This document shows positions 51,805-63,234 of a DNA stretch of 64,000 nucleotides, piece after piece. Source of the DNA: Hyphomicrobium sp. (GTDB lineage: Bacteria; Pseudomonadota; Alphaproteobacteria; Rhizobiales; Hyphomicrobiaceae); NCBI GenBank assembly GCA_013141015.1, contig JABFRT010000044.1, positions 1-64,000 of the forward strand. Direction: 5' to 3'. The notes below the pieces were generated by a model, which did no database searches, was not told the origin of the DNA, and was given only the letters and a program-made list of their open reading frames with translations. The position numbers were made by a program, and so were the translations under genes. How positions within the stretch are numbered: the stretch's first letter is position 1; each line of letters opens with the position of its first letter.

Positions 51805-52497
51805 TTAAGGCGAAACGGTTTTGAGCCGGTAGCCAATCCCCGGTTCGGTTTCGATCAACTCTTGTGCGCCCAAGGCGGGTCTCAATTTCTGCCGCAGCTG
51901 GCCGACGCACACCCTCAAATATTGGACGTCTTCTCCGTGCGCCGGGCCCCATACGGCCGTGAGAATCTGGCGATGCGTGATGACACGCCCAGCGTTGCGC
52001 ACAAGGAGAGCCAGCAGCTCGAATTCTTTCGGTGTCAACTTCAACGCCTGGCCGTTGATTTTCGCTGTGTGGGCGAGAATATCAACGCTTAGGCTGTCAG
52101 ACGTGAAGCGCGTTTGCTCACCCGATTGCTGCGCCGCATGACGCAGCGCCGCCCTGAGGCGGGCCAGCAATTCGCCAATGCCAAACGGCTTGTTGACGTA
52201 GTCATCTGCGCCAAGATCGAGTGCAGCAATTTTCTCCGCCTCTCTGTCGCGCGCTGAAATAACAACAATAGGCTTTTTGGTCCATGTGCGCAGCTGCGTG
52301 ATGACGTCTTTGCCGTCCATATCCGGAAGGCCAAGATCGAGAAGGATAAGATCGGGCACATGCGTCGCTGCCGCTTTCAGCGCTTCAGCACCGTTTGCAG
52401 CCGTGTGGACGTCATAGCCAGCCGCTTCGAGGCTGGGCTTCAGGAACCGCAAGATCTGAGGCTCGTCATCGACGGCCAGAACACGCTCGCGATTCAT
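51805..52497 (-). CDS. kdpE: Response regulator of the Kdp system
   Basis: OmpR-type receiver and wHTH; overlaps kdpD. Confidence 0.95.
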   Translation of the reverse strand: MNRERVLAVDDEPQILRFLKPSLEAAGYDVHTAANGAEALKAAATHVPDLILLDLGLPDMDGKDVITQLRTWTKKPIVVISARDREAEKIAALDLGADDYVNKPFGIGELLARLRAALRHAAQQSGEQTRFTSDSLSVDILAHTAKINGQALKLTPKEFELLALLVRNAGRVITHRQILTAVWGPAHGEDVQYLRVCVGQLRQKLRPALGAQELIETEPGIGYRLKTVSP

Positions 52498-55208
52498 ATG
52501 CGGTTGGCCTGTGTCTGCATGGCTGATTTCGGCTCATCAGAGATTGGAAGTGCAATCGTCATACGTGTCCCCTTGTTGCCGGCCGCGGGGCTCTCTGCGC
52601 GAATGGCTCCGCCCATCGCCTTGACCAGAGCTGCCGCGATCGATAGCCCAAGCCCTGTTCCCGCCGCGCGGCCATCACTCCCCGCAACACGGTAGAATTT
52701 CTCAAATACTTTCTCCAGCGCGTCAGCCGGTATGCCCACGCCCGCGTCGCTGACAATAATTCGAAGTTCACCGGCCAGAACTTGCACTTCAATGTTTGTA
52801 ACCGATTTCGCGTCACTGTATTTATTGGCGTTGTCGAGCAAGTTGAAAATGACTTGCTGAAGAAGTGCTGCATCTCCCCGGACGAGAGGCAGGGAAGGTG
52901 CAATCTTCATCGTCGCTTTCCGCGCCGGAAAACTCTTCGCTGCTCGCGCAACAGCGCCGCGCACCGCATCACCAGCATCCACCAATTCGCGCCGGATATC
53001 GAGCGGACCGGATTCTAACTTCGTCATATCCAGCAGATTGGTGACGAAAGACGACAGACGCTCGGCTTCCTCTTCGATTGTTGCCAAAAGGTCGGCTTGG
53101 GCCGCCTTCGGCATTCTGTCTCCGAGTTGACGTAAGCTGGACGCCGAGCCGACGATTGATGCCAAAGGTGTTTTCAGATCATGTGATACCGATGAAAGCA
53201 GCGCGCCCCTGAGCCGGTCAGTCTCTGCCAGGGCTTCTACGCGCGCAGCTTGGTCTACAAGCATTGTCCGCTCTATGGCGACGGCCGCCTGGTCGATAAA
53301 AGATTGCAACGCACTCTCGGTCGCCGATGGCATGCTATCTGGATCACCGCCGAGCGCAACGCCTACGGCACCAAGCGTCTCTTTTGTCGATATCAAGGGC
53401 CGGAACTGAAATTGCGCCACTGGTAGCGTATCCGTGTAGCGGCCTGCCTGAACGCCCTTTTCATTTGCCCACCGGGCCGCCGCCCAATCGGACGTTGATA
53501 GTTCATCTTCGGGTGGCCAACTGCCAACGATTGCGAGACCACCGTCCCGTTTCAGAAGAACGACAGAGCGGCCGTTCGCGGTCGCCGCACACTGCGCGGC
53601 GAGTAGCCAGAGCACCTCATCGAGACCTTTGGCTCCAGTGAGCTTTCTCGAGAAGTCATACAGGGATTGCGTCGCTTCCGCGCGCAGCCTCGTCGCTACC
53701 GCCTGCTCGTGGAGGCGTCCCGTCAAGCCACCTGTCACTGCCGCAACGACCAGAAAGGTCAGAAGCGATAGAAATTCGTGGGGCTGGGCTATCGTCAGCG
53801 TATGGCGCGGGTCGATGAAAAAGAAATTATACGCTAGAAACGAGAGGACTGACGACAGCACTGCCGTCCAGATTCCATAGCGAATTGCTGAGATCAGCAC
53901 CGCAAGCAGGAACAGCATCGACAAGTTTGGAACTGGTGTGAAGTGCTCCGCAACCAGTCCTACGCTGACGGCTGCCGCAACGAAGAGCGATGCAGCGAGC
54001 GCACTCGACACGCCAACATGCGGTTTGGGGATCCACGAATGCTTTGCGGGCTCGTGTGCCGCATCCGGCGTGATGACGGTTACCGTTATCCCTTTAGCCT
54101 CAGCCAGAATGCGATCGGAAAGCGACCGGCCAAACCACTTATCGAAGCGATTGGCTGCCGACCGCCCAATGACGATTTGCGTGATGTTGTTGCGCTTTGC
54201 GTACGCTAATAGGCCCGCGGCCATATCCGTTGTATTCAATCGGACCGATGCCGCACCCAGACGTTCGGCAAGCCGCAACGCCTTATCCGACCGCTTAACA
54301 ATGTCCCGATCGGTTGTCTCGCGGTCGCTTTGCATCAAATGGAGCGCGATCCACTCGCCCTTCTGAGCTTGTGTCATGCGGCTTGCCGAGCGAACGATTG
54401 TTTCCGCGAATTCGTCGCCGGCCACACACACTAAAAGGCGATCAGCCGTTGGCCATGGCCCTTCAATGCCCTGCTGGCGCAATTGGGCCAGCATCTGCTC
54501 ATCGACTCGAGCAGCCGTGCGCCGTAATGCCAGTTCCCGCAGCGCCGTAAGATTGCCCGGTTTGAAAAACTGGCCGATTGCGCGGCGCGCGTTGTCCGGC
54601 AAATATACCTTGCCATCCTTGAGCCGTTGGATCAGCTCTTCTGGCGGCAGATCAACGACAACGATTTCATCCGCTCGTTCTAGAACCCGGTCTGGTATCG
54701 TCTCATGAACAGTAATGCCCGTAATGCGCGCGACGACATCGTTGAGACTATCGAGATGCTGGATGTTCATGGTCGTCCAGACATCGATCCCGGCCTGCAA
54801 TATTCCTTCCACGTCCTGATAGCGCTTGGCATGGACCAATCCTGGTGCGTTGGTGTGGGCAAACTCATCCACCAACAGCAGCCCTGGGCGGCGCGCGATC
54901 GCGGCGTCGACATCAAATTCCATGAGCGTGTGCTTGCGATAGGGCACCGTGCGCCGGGCTAAAACCTCCAAGCCATCGAGCAGCGCGGCTGTGTCCGAGC
55001 GGCCATGCGTTTCGACGACGCCAACAACGACATCGACCCCCTGCGCCTTTAGAGCCTTACCAACGGACAGCATCGCATAGGTCTTGCCTACGCCCGGTGC
55101 CATACCAAGAAATACCTTAAGCTTGCCGCGTCCTTCATTCGCCGCAAGCTCCATCAATGCCTTGGTTGACGGCCGGCGCTCAGCGCCAGCATTCCATGGG
55201 TCTGTCAT
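52494..55208 (-). CDS. kdpD: Osmosensitive K+ channel sensor histidine kinase
   Basis: 'GRGKLKVFLGMAPGVGKTYAML' KdpD N-terminus, USP domain, four TM, GAF, HisKA/HATPase. Confidence 0.97.
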   Translation of the reverse strand: MTDPWNAGAERRPSTKALMELAANEGRGKLKVFLGMAPGVGKTYAMLSVGKALKAQGVDVVVGVVETHGRSDTAALLDGLEVLARRTVPYRKHTLMEFDVDAAIARRPGLLLVDEFAHTNAPGLVHAKRYQDVEGILQAGIDVWTTMNIQHLDSLNDVVARITGITVHETIPDRVLERADEIVVVDLPPEELIQRLKDGKVYLPDNARRAIGQFFKPGNLTALRELALRRTAARVDEQMLAQLRQQGIEGPWPTADRLLVCVAGDEFAETIVRSASRMTQAQKGEWIALHLMQSDRETTDRDIVKRSDKALRLAERLGAASVRLNTTDMAAGLLAYAKRNNITQIVIGRSAANRFDKWFGRSLSDRILAEAKGITVTVITPDAAHEPAKHSWIPKPHVGVSSALAASLFVAAAVSVGLVAEHFTPVPNLSMLFLLAVLISAIRYGIWTAVLSSVLSFLAYNFFFIDPRHTLTIAQPHEFLSLLTFLVVAAVTGGLTGRLHEQAVATRLRAEATQSLYDFSRKLTGAKGLDEVLWLLAAQCAATANGRSVVLLKRDGGLAIVGSWPPEDELSTSDWAAARWANEKGVQAGRYTDTLPVAQFQFRPLISTKETLGAVGVALGGDPDSMPSATESALQSFIDQAAVAIERTMLVDQAARVEALAETDRLRGALLSSVSHDLKTPLASIVGSASSLRQLGDRMPKAAQADLLATIEEEAERLSSFVTNLLDMTKLESGPLDIRRELVDAGDAVRGAVARAAKSFPARKATMKIAPSLPLVRGDAALLQQVIFNLLDNANKYSDAKSVTNIEVQVLAGELRIIVSDAGVGIPADALEKVFEKFYRVAGSDGRAAGTGLGLSIAAALVKAMGGAIRAESPAAGNKGTRMTIALPISDEPKSAMQTQANRI

Positions 55209-55211
55209 ACC

Positions 55212-55790
55212 TCATTCCGAGACCGGCATTAGCGCTTCGTCAAGCGCAAGATTTAGCAGCAAAACATTGACAAGCGGCTCCCCGGCAAAGCCACCAACAG
55301 GTAGCACAATTTGCCTTGTGACGATGTCGTGAATGCGAACGGCATCCACCCCCCGGGCGGTAGCGATCCTTGCAACCTGTAACTGCGCAAATCCGAGGGA
55401 TATATGCGGATCAAGGCCACTCGCCGACGCCGTTACAGCGTCCACAGGGATCCAGGTTGCGCCAGACGATCTTAACGCTGCGGCATCGGCCTTAACCCTC
55501 TCCATCAGTTTGCCGGACACCGGTCCAAGGTTCGAGCCGGAAGACGCCGCTGCATCGTAGCCGTCCTTACCGGCGGCGGAAGGGCGCGGATGGAAATATT
55601 TGCCGCTCGTGAACTGCTGTCCGATCAGTGCCGACCCGATGACCCGGCCGTTGCGAACCAACAGGCTGCCGTTGGCTGGCGATGGCATCAGAACCTGGGT
55701 GACCGCAGTCAATGCCAGCGGATAGACCAAGCCCGTTAAGAGTGTGAATAGCCCAACAAGCGCCGCAGCGGGCCGGATGAACTTGAGCAT
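55212..55790 (-). CDS. kdpC: K+-transporting ATPase subunit C
   Basis: 'LVGLFTLLTGLVYPLALT', 'IGQQFTSGKYFHPRPSAAG'. Confidence 0.97.
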   Translation of the reverse strand: MLKFIRPAAALVGLFTLLTGLVYPLALTAVTQVLMPSPANGSLLVRNGRVIGSALIGQQFTSGKYFHPRPSAAGKDGYDAAASSGSNLGPVSGKLMERVKADAAALRSSGATWIPVDAVTASASGLDPHISLGFAQLQVARIATARGVDAVRIHDIVTRQIVLPVGGFAGEPLVNVLLLNLALDEALMPVSE

Positions 55791-55810
55791 CTGAGTTCTC
55801 CTTCAAGCCT

Positions 55811-57865
55811 TCAAGCAAGGCCGAGTGCTGAGACCGCAACATCGATGATTTTAATCCCTATAAACGGAGCTATAAGACCGCCCAGCCCATAGATTAGAAG
55901 GTTCCGCCGCAAGAGAGCTGCCGCGCCGGCCGGCCGGTAGGCGACGCCGTTGAGCGCAAGCGGGATCAATGCAACGATGATCAGCGCGTTGAAAATGACC
56001 GCGGAAAGTATAGCGCTTTGGGGTGTCGCCAATCCCATCACATTGAGTGCACCCAACTGTGGATATGTTGCTATGAACAATGCTGGTATGATCGCAAAAT
56101 ACTTGGCAACATCGTTGGCTATCGAAAACGTCGTAAGAGAGCCGCGCGTCATCAACAGTTGTTTGCCGATCTCGGTCACTTCAATCAGTTTGGTCGGATC
56201 GCTGTCGAGGTCGACCATATTGCCGGCCTCGCGAGCTGCCTGAGTACCGGTTTGCATGGCGACGCCGACGTCAGCCTGGGCGAGCGCCGGCGCATCGTTG
56301 GTGCCGTCGCCGCACATGGCAATCAACCGGCCTTTAGCTTGCTCCGACTTGATATATGCGAGTTTGTCCTGTGGGGTTGCTTCGGCGATGTAATCATCGA
56401 CACCGGCTTCCGATGCAATCGCGGCCGCGGTTACCGGATTATCTCCCGTAACCATAACGGTTTTGATCCCCATCGCCCGCAGTGCGGCAAACCGGCTTTT
56501 GATGCCTGGCTTGACAACGTCCTTGAGGTGAATGACCCCGGCAAGCCGGTTGCTCTCAGAGACTGCGAGTGGCGTGCCACCGGAGCGCGAGATGGCTTGC
56601 ACCGCGTCCTGAAATACAGACGGCGCGCCGTCGAAAGATTGGCCGGCCGCCTTCAGAATCGCGTCGACTGCGCCCTTGCGAACACTGCGTCCGTGAACAT
56701 CAACGCCTGAAATACGCGTTTGCGCGCTAAACGGAACAACCATGTCCGGTGACATATCGGAAGTGGCATCGGAAAGCCCATACTGGCCTTTAGCGAGGGC
56801 CACGATCGACCGGCCTTCAGGGGTTTCATCTGACAGAGATGCCAGGAGTGCAGCTTCGGCCAGATCGTATTCGCTCACTCCCGGCACGGGAATGAATGCA
56901 GTTGCCAGGCGGTTCCCGTAGGTAATCGTGCCGGTCTTGTCGAGAAGCAAGGTATCGACATCTCCTGCAGCCTCCACCGCCCGGCCGGACGTTGCAACGA
57001 CGTTGAAGCGGATGAGCCGGTCCATTCCGGCAATGCCTATGGCCGACAGCAAGCCCCCGATCGTTGTTGGAATGAGGGTCACGAGAAGCGCTACAAGTAC
57101 TGTCACAGACAATACCGTCCCTGAGTATCCAGCGAGGCCCCACAGTGTCGTGACAGCGATGAGAAAGATCAGCGTCATGCCCGACAAAAGGATCGAGAGT
57201 GCCAATTCATTTGGCGTCTTTTGCCGGGACGCGCCTTCGACAAGCGCGATCATGCGGTCAAGAAACGATGCCCCCTGCGCCGCTGTAACGCGGACCTTGA
57301 TCCAGTCTGATAAGACGACAGTGCCGCCTGTTACCGCAGACCGGTCGCCACCAGATTCACGGATGACAGGCGCGGACTCCCCGGTCACCGCCGCTTCGTT
57401 CACCGAGGCGATTCCTTCGACCACCTCGCCGTCGGTTGGGATGGTGTCTCCGGCTTCAACAAGCACCACGTCCCCTTGCTGCAGATCGATAGCAGATTTC
57501 GGTTCCCACAGTTCATCGCTCAGATCGTCGGGATGGAGCATGACTTTGGCAAGCGTATTGACCCGCGTCCGGCGAAGGGCATCGGCCTGAGCTTTACCGC
57601 GCCCTTCAGCCACAGCTTCAGCGAAGTTGGCAAACAGCACAGTAAACCACAACCACAGTGCGATCTGCCCCGTAAACAGAAGGCCGGGTTGGCCCGTTAG
57701 GATGTCACGGAGAAACATTGCGGTGACAACCGCTGCGACGGCGCCGGTCACGAACATCACAGGGTTGCGGACGAGCTTGCGCGGATGCAGCTTTGTAACC
57801 GCGTCGATCGCGGCCTGACTCAAGACCTCGGAATCAAATAGCGGCATTGAGGCGAGTTTAGACAT
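55811..57865 (-). CDS. kdpB: K+-transporting ATPase subunit B
   Basis: P-type ATPase '[14 protein letters not shown]', '[20 protein letters not shown]'. Confidence 0.98.
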   Translation of the reverse strand: MSKLASMPLFDSEVLSQAAIDAVTKLHPRKLVRNPVMFVTGAVAAVVTAMFLRDILTGQPGLLFTGQIALWLWFTVLFANFAEAVAEGRGKAQADALRRTRVNTLAKVMLHPDDLSDELWEPKSAIDLQQGDVVLVEAGDTIPTDGEVVEGIASVNEAAVTGESAPVIRESGGDRSAVTGGTVVLSDWIKVRVTAAQGASFLDRMIALVEGASRQKTPNELALSILLSGMTLIFLIAVTTLWGLAGYSGTVLSVTVLVALLVTLIPTTIGGLLSAIGIAGMDRLIRFNVVATSGRAVEAAGDVDTLLLDKTGTITYGNRLATAFIPVPGVSEYDLAEAALLASLSDETPEGRSIVALAKGQYGLSDATSDMSPDMVVPFSAQTRISGVDVHGRSVRKGAVDAILKAAGQSFDGAPSVFQDAVQAISRSGGTPLAVSESNRLAGVIHLKDVVKPGIKSRFAALRAMGIKTVMVTGDNPVTAAAIASEAGVDDYIAEATPQDKLAYIKSEQAKGRLIAMCGDGTNDAPALAQADVGVAMQTGTQAAREAGNMVDLDSDPTKLIEVTEIGKQLLMTRGSLTTFSIANDVAKYFAIIPALFIATYPQLGALNVMGLATPQSAILSAVIFNALIIVALIPLALNGVAYRPAGAAALLRRNLLIYGLGGLIAPFIGIKIIDVAVSALGLA

Positions 57866-57877
57866 GACGCCGTTTCC

Positions 57878-59587
57878 TTAAAAAGTCTTGCCGGAGTGCA
57901 TCAGGAAATGCTCGACGATCGGGCCGAGTGCGAGCGCAGGAAAATATTGCAATCCCCCCAGGATCAAGATCACGCCGGCCAACAGGCCGATAAAAAGTGC
58001 GCCGTCCGTCGGGAACGTGCCGGATGAAGCCACCGCTTTGCGTTTGGCCGCGACAGCGCCAGCCACCGCCAGAACCGGGATGACATAGGCAAACCGGCCA
58101 AACAGCATCGCAATCCCAAGGGTAGTATTGAACCAGGGGGTGTTGGCGTTCAGGCCTGCAAACGCCGAGCCGTTGTTGCCTGCTGCAGATGAGTATGCAT
58201 AGAGAATTTCAGATAAGCCATGCGGACCGGTATTGGCCAGACTTTCGAGTGCTGTTGGCATCATCACTGTTGCTGCTGTGAACCCCAGGATGGTGAACGG
58301 CAGGACGAGCAACGCCAGCATGACCAATTTCATCTCGCGTGCTTCGATCTTTTTGCCGAGATACTCAGGCGTCCGGCCGACCATAAGACCCGCCACGAAT
58401 ACGGTCACGATGGCCATGACAAGCATGCCATAGAGACCCGAGCCGGCACCGCCCGGCAAGATCTCGCCGAGCTGAATCATGAACATCGGCACAAGGCCGC
58501 CCAGCGGCGTCAGCGAATCGTGCATCGCATTGACAGCGCCGCACGAAAGTCCGGTCGTTGCCACGACATACAGCGCCGTCAGCGCATGACCGAAGCGGAG
58601 CTCTTTGCCTTCCAGGTTGCCGGCCGCCGCATCAACTCCTGCAGAAGTCAGAAGCGGGTTACCCTGCGTTTCGGACCAATAGACGATAGCGGTCGCTGTG
58701 ATGAGATACAGCCCCATGACAACCAGCAACGCATAACCCTGCCGCGCGTTGCCAACCATCCGCCCGAAGGTGAATGTAAGTGCAGCAGAGACGAGGAGCA
58801 TGCTCCAGATCGAAAGCACGTTTGACCAAGCGCTCGGGTTCTCAAACGGATGTGCGGCGTTGACGTTGAAAAACCCGCCGCCGTTTGTGCCGAGTTGCTT
58901 TATGGCTTCCTGGCTGGCGACAGGCCCGAGCGCAATCGACTGGTTGACGCCTTCAAGTGTGGTCACAACGATACTGCCCGACAGGGTTTGCGGAACCCCG
59001 AGCACAGCAAACATAAGTGCCACAACAATTGACAATGGCAGCAGTACGTACAGTGTCGATCGGACAAGATCGACCCAGAAATTTCCAAGCGCCGCTGCAC
59101 CACTGCGTGCAAAGCCCCGGCTCACCGCAAGCGCGAGCGCAATGCCCGTTGCGGCCGAGATAAAGTTTTGCACGGTGAATCCTGCCATTTGCACAAAGTG
59201 GCTCATCGCCGTCTCGCCTGCATATGACTGCCAGTTGGTATTCGTGACGAAACTCACGGCCGTATTGAATGCAAGATCAGGGGGCACGCCCGCAAAGCCC
59301 TGCGGGTTGATGGGCAGATAGTATTGCAGCCGCAAAATTGCATAGAGAAGCACGAACCCGGCCGCATTGAACGCCAGCATCGAGAGTGCGTAGGTGAGCC
59401 AACTCTGTTCAGTCTCCCGCTTGATGCCAGCAGCCCTATAGAAAAAAGTCTCTACAGGCCGCACAACGGTGCTCAGAGCCGTTCGTTCACCCTGGAATAC
59501 GCGCGCCATGTAAAGACCAAACGGCCACGCGGTGACGAGAACAAGCGCTAGAACAAGCGCAATCTGCAACCAACCAAAGAATGTCAT
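57878..59587 (-). CDS. kdpA: K+-transporting ATPase subunit A
   Basis: '[13 protein letters not shown]', '[20 protein letters not shown]'. Confidence 0.98.
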   Translation of the reverse strand: MTFFGWLQIALVLALVLVTAWPFGLYMARVFQGERTALSTVVRPVETFFYRAAGIKRETEQSWLTYALSMLAFNAAGFVLLYAILRLQYYLPINPQGFAGVPPDLAFNTAVSFVTNTNWQSYAGETAMSHFVQMAGFTVQNFISAATGIALALAVSRGFARSGAAALGNFWVDLVRSTLYVLLPLSIVVALMFAVLGVPQTLSGSIVVTTLEGVNQSIALGPVASQEAIKQLGTNGGGFFNVNAAHPFENPSAWSNVLSIWSMLLVSAALTFTFGRMVGNARQGYALLVVMGLYLITATAIVYWSETQGNPLLTSAGVDAAAGNLEGKELRFGHALTALYVVATTGLSCGAVNAMHDSLTPLGGLVPMFMIQLGEILPGGAGSGLYGMLVMAIVTVFVAGLMVGRTPEYLGKKIEAREMKLVMLALLVLPFTILGFTAATVMMPTALESLANTGPHGLSEILYAYSSAAGNNGSAFAGLNANTPWFNTTLGIAMLFGRFAYVIPVLAVAGAVAAKRKAVASSGTFPTDGALFIGLLAGVILILGGLQYFPALALGPIVEHFLMHSGKTF

Positions 59588-59608
59588 GCTGAAGGCCCTC
59601 CGGAGCCG

Positions 59609-59695
59609 TCAAAACCGCTCTGGGCGAATGAGGGTATAAATAAGGTAGCCGCCAAGACCAATGGCGAAGATCAGTGCAATCGTGGAATCGCTCAC
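59609..59695 (-). CDS. kdpF: KdpF small membrane subunit (GTG start)
   Basis: Translated by hand: VSDSTIALIFAIGLGGYLIYTLIRPERF*; similar to KdpF 'LGYLVYALINAEAF'; immediately upstream of kdpA; not in the ORF track. Confidence 0.8.
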   Translation of the reverse strand: MSDSTIALIFAIGLGGYLIYTLIRPERF

Positions 59696-59703
59696 AGCAC
59701 ACC

Positions 59704-59787
59704 TCACAAGCGGTTGCAGAACACGGCGTAGCCGCCGAACAGCGCAAACACCGCAAGGCCGAGAATTAGAAAGACGAGATCGAGCAT
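59704..59787 (-). CDS. Additional 27-aa single-TM peptide upstream of kdpF
   Basis: Translated by hand: MLDLVFLILGLAVFALFGGYAVFCNRL*; AGGAG RBS; not in the ORF track. Confidence 0.65.
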   Translation of the reverse strand: MLDLVFLILGLAVFALFGGYAVFCNRL

Positions 59788-60044
59788 GGCGGCGCTCCTG
59801 CGCAATTTTCTGAATGCGACAGTCGCAAGCCGGGCATAAAATATCGATGCGGAATGCAGGGCTTCGGCATAAAGCCGGTATAAAGCTGCTGGACCCGCGC
59901 CGCGTCTAAAGTGCCGCGACAGAGGACCGTAATCAGCGAGGCGATCTGCGAGCAGTCCCTGATAGGCATGTCCGGCCGGCTACATCATCAAAGCGAAGCC
60001 CGGATCTCCGTGCACAAGGCAAGGTTTTACCCTGGTGGCCAATC

Positions 60045-60878
60045 TCAATTCCCGTTCAGTCCATGCGACCGGCTGAGCAGCACGCGCTTCCAGTGTGCCT
60101 CGCGCGCCAGCACGTCGGCATCACCGGTTTGGATGTCGGCGATTTCCAGAATCGAAATGCGGAACGGCTTTGCGCGGTCGAGACTGAGACCGTTGATGAT
60201 CGCCTTGAGTTCGACGTTGCCGCGGTGACCGGTGGCGGCGTAGTCGCTCCAGCGCTGCCATAGGCCGCCCGCGCCCGAAGCCGATCCGACGTAGAGGTGG
60301 CCGGTTTCGGTGTCGGAGTCAGGTAGACGCCGCCGACGCTCGACAGGGCTGCACGCCAAGACGCGAGCCCGTGACTTGCGACCAAGCGCAATTCATCGAA
60401 CGTCAGTGCGACGGACCGGTAGCCGGGGAAGTCAGCAATCGCCAGCCGGCGCGGATAGACCTCTGAGAGCGTGATCGCATCGGCCCAATTTTCCACATTG
60501 AGATTATGAGTTGCGCCCGGGCCGGGTAAAGTGAGCCACGAGACGTCCCGTCAATTGGGTTGCGTTCTCCATTTCCTCAAGGGGATAGTTCCAGCATTCG
60601 CCCCTTCCGACCCAAACGTCCGGTCCCCAAGAGGCCGACCCCAGAACGCGGTGCGCACCAGCGAATAGCCGTCGATCTCGTTCGGCCATCTTGATCAGCG
60701 AGAGAACGTATGGACGCTCGAAATTCTTTTGGTTCTGCGTCATCTGCCAAGCGGGAAAATCGCCCGAGAGGAAGACATCGAGAGGATCTTCCAACCCGTT
60801 GTGACCTGCCAAATGGAGCTTGGTTTGAGCCGGCGCGAGTTGGGGAACGAGGAGCCGAAGGATATCCATAACGCGCAT
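60045..60878 (-). pseudogene. GIY-YIG nuclease-domain protein, frame interrupted near 60510 and 60318
   Basis: ORFs 60504..60926, 60056..60496 and 60045..60359 join into one product; GIY-YIG core '(G)GVYL-SDTETGHLYVGSASGAGGLWQRWSDY' spans a frame break. Confidence 0.65.
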
Positions 60879-61085
60879 GGGTAAGCCCGAGCAAAATTGC
60901 AGGAGCCCGACTGTACCCATCGTCAAGTTGACATTCGGTTCGCGAAATGACCGGCGGCTCTATGAGCGACACCGTCAAATGGTTCGTGCGTCCCATAGAC
61001 CCGCCTGCGACCCCGGGCACTTCCGGCACGCGAGGGCGCAAGCCGCGAAAGCCGCTCAAAACTACTGATCCGAATCGAAAAGACC

Positions 61086-61160
<75 letters not shown>

Positions 61161-62334
61161 AACTATTTGATATTCTTCGATTTCTTGAGAGCACCTCGGT
61201 TCGTTTCCGAGAGCACAATCTGAGCAACCGCCAGAACACGCAGCCATCGGCACACCTGATGCAGGGTCGCCTAACCACGATTGCGTCTTCATCTACCCCA
61301 CGTTCCCCCGCCCCGCAAACAGTTTCTGAGTGCTTCAATGCCGCGTCCCAAACTTGCTGTGGGGCGCTGCTCAATTCGTGCTCCAAACCGAGGTTTGGCG
61401 ACAATTCTGCCTACTTCGTCGCAAAACGCAGCTTATATCGCCATCGGCCAAACCCTGAGGGACCAACCGGGCTCAATGAACGTCTGCGGTTCGATTCTCT
61501 GGCGCCAGAGCGTTACCGGGAAAAGCCTGCCCCCCGCGAAAGTGAGGATGGGGAACCGGTTCGTCCCTTCGCAGCCGTTGAACGCATGACCGCCTCGGAT
61601 TTGCCGGGCGGAATAATGTCCATCGGCAGCGCCCCACCAACGAGATGCCAACGATTTGCCACGCCCCGCTGCTCGCCTTCAAAAAACACCACGCACCTGC
61701 AAAACAAAAAACCCCGAGGCGAACCTTGCTCAGAGCATAGGTGCCTGCGGGGCCGTTTTTGCCGTCGATGGTCTGCCCAGACTAAAACCGGGCCTTTTTA
61801 GCGAGGCTCTGGCTTAACCTTGCGCTTTTAGACGCTACAGCTTCCGCCCTCGTGTGCAGTTTCCAAATTGTGCTTGATGCGGCTATCGAAAGCGTGGCCA
61901 TGACTGCGAACCGCACTGCAAGCAGCGTGTTCGCTACATCATTCTCGAGGACGCCCGTCCAGCCGTGGACCTCGAATTCTATCAAGGTCCCTATGCCGTA
62001 CCCGGTGGAGTCATGCCTACTCCTCGCGCCAAAACGGCGCTCTGTTTCGCCTTGTGACACTCGCCACTCTCACTGCAACTTGAGCTCCGCGCGACCATTC
62101 GCGCCGCCAGCTGCAATGCGGACTCAGTTGAGAGGTTTAGCGGCCCAATCGACCGGGACCCAGTCTCTCCTGAATGCCAGTAATGACGACATCACATGGC
62201 TAAGTGTGTTCCTCATTCGCGGACTCGTCAAGCGCAACATCGATCACTTTTTCTATCCCATGCAAGATCACTTCAAATGCATTGATGGCGTTTCAATTCG
62301 GGATCGCGCAACGCCGGAACGGCTCATGCGCAAA

Positions 62335-62372
62335 TAAAAAACGCGAATGCACATCCGTGCATCCGCGTCTTG
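62335..62372. terminator. Rho-independent terminator-like hairpin
   Basis: aaaaACGCGaATGCACatccGTGCATcCGCGTctt. Confidence 0.7.
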
Positions 62373-62404
62373 TAACGACTGTCTCTTACCGTTATGTGCG
62401 CGGC

Positions 62405-63046
62405 TTAGTTGGGAATTGGGCAAGCCTTATCGCACGCCACTTCTTCACGCTTTTCAACAGTGCCCTTAAACATCGACACCGTTTCGCGCAGGCACTTGCC
62501 GGCTTCCTTGACGATGCGCACGATGTTGCCGCCCTGCTTGGCCTGGCACATCACTTCGACGGTCGCTTCGGCGACGCGAATGGTCTGCACCGGCTGCGGC
62601 GCGGCGCCGATTGCATCTTTCAACGTGTCGCCTGCGTAAGCCTGCGAAATAAACAGATCCATGATGTTCGCCGACTGCGTCGCGGCCTTCGGCAGCTGAT
62701 CGAAGGCGATCCATTCGTAGTTGACCTGCTTGGCGCGCGACACCTTGATCGAGATATCGCCAGTCTTGTTGCATGCGCCAACTTCAACGCGGCCGTCCGA
62801 CATGGAGCTGACCGTGCGGTAATCGATCTTGCAATCGAAGTTGCGTTCAAGCAGCGCCGCCTGGTTCAGGCGATGTTCGACCTGATTGAAAGGCACGCCA
62901 TTTTTCCAGGAGAAGTACAAATTCTTAGCCGTCGGAATCGCGGCTGCGACCGACACCGCCAGCACCCCCAGCTGGATCATGCGCATCGTGTGATTGGCGG
63001 CCTTGGCGGCCGGCTCGGCATAAGCGGTCAGGGATTTGCGTTGCAT
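62405..63046 (-). CDS. Hypothetical membrane-anchored protein with conserved-looking cysteines
   Basis: AGAGG RBS, one TM segment 'MIQLGVLAVSVAAAIPTAKNLYF', four or more Cys in the C-terminal half. Confidence 0.55.
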   Translation of the reverse strand: MQRKSLTAYAEPAAKAANHTMRMIQLGVLAVSVAAAIPTAKNLYFSWKNGVPFNQVEHRLNQAALLERNFDCKIDYRTVSSMSDGRVEVGACNKTGDISIKVSRAKQVNYEWIAFDQLPKAATQSANIMDLFISQAYAGDTLKDAIGAAPQPVQTIRVAEATVEVMCQAKQGGNIVRIVKEAGKCLRETVSMFKGTVEKREEVACDKACPIPN

Positions 63047-63234
63047 AGGGAAAGCCTCTCCGAAGGATGCGGTCAGGGTGCTCATGAGCAGATGCGCCTA
63101 CTATAGCTGGGATGTGCGCGCAGAACTACCAGGGGCTCCCTGAACGCGCCTTGAGCGCCGGGTTCATCGGGCGTTCAGGCGGCCCCCCGAAGCCGGGAAC
63201 GCTCGGCCGCGCGCCTGTTCAAAGCCTTCCGGCC

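Noticed and set aside
61200-62340. Several short overlapping ORFs downstream of tRNA-Thr
   Set aside because: No recognisable domains, no consistent RBS, and no mobile-element genes to support an island; left unannotated.
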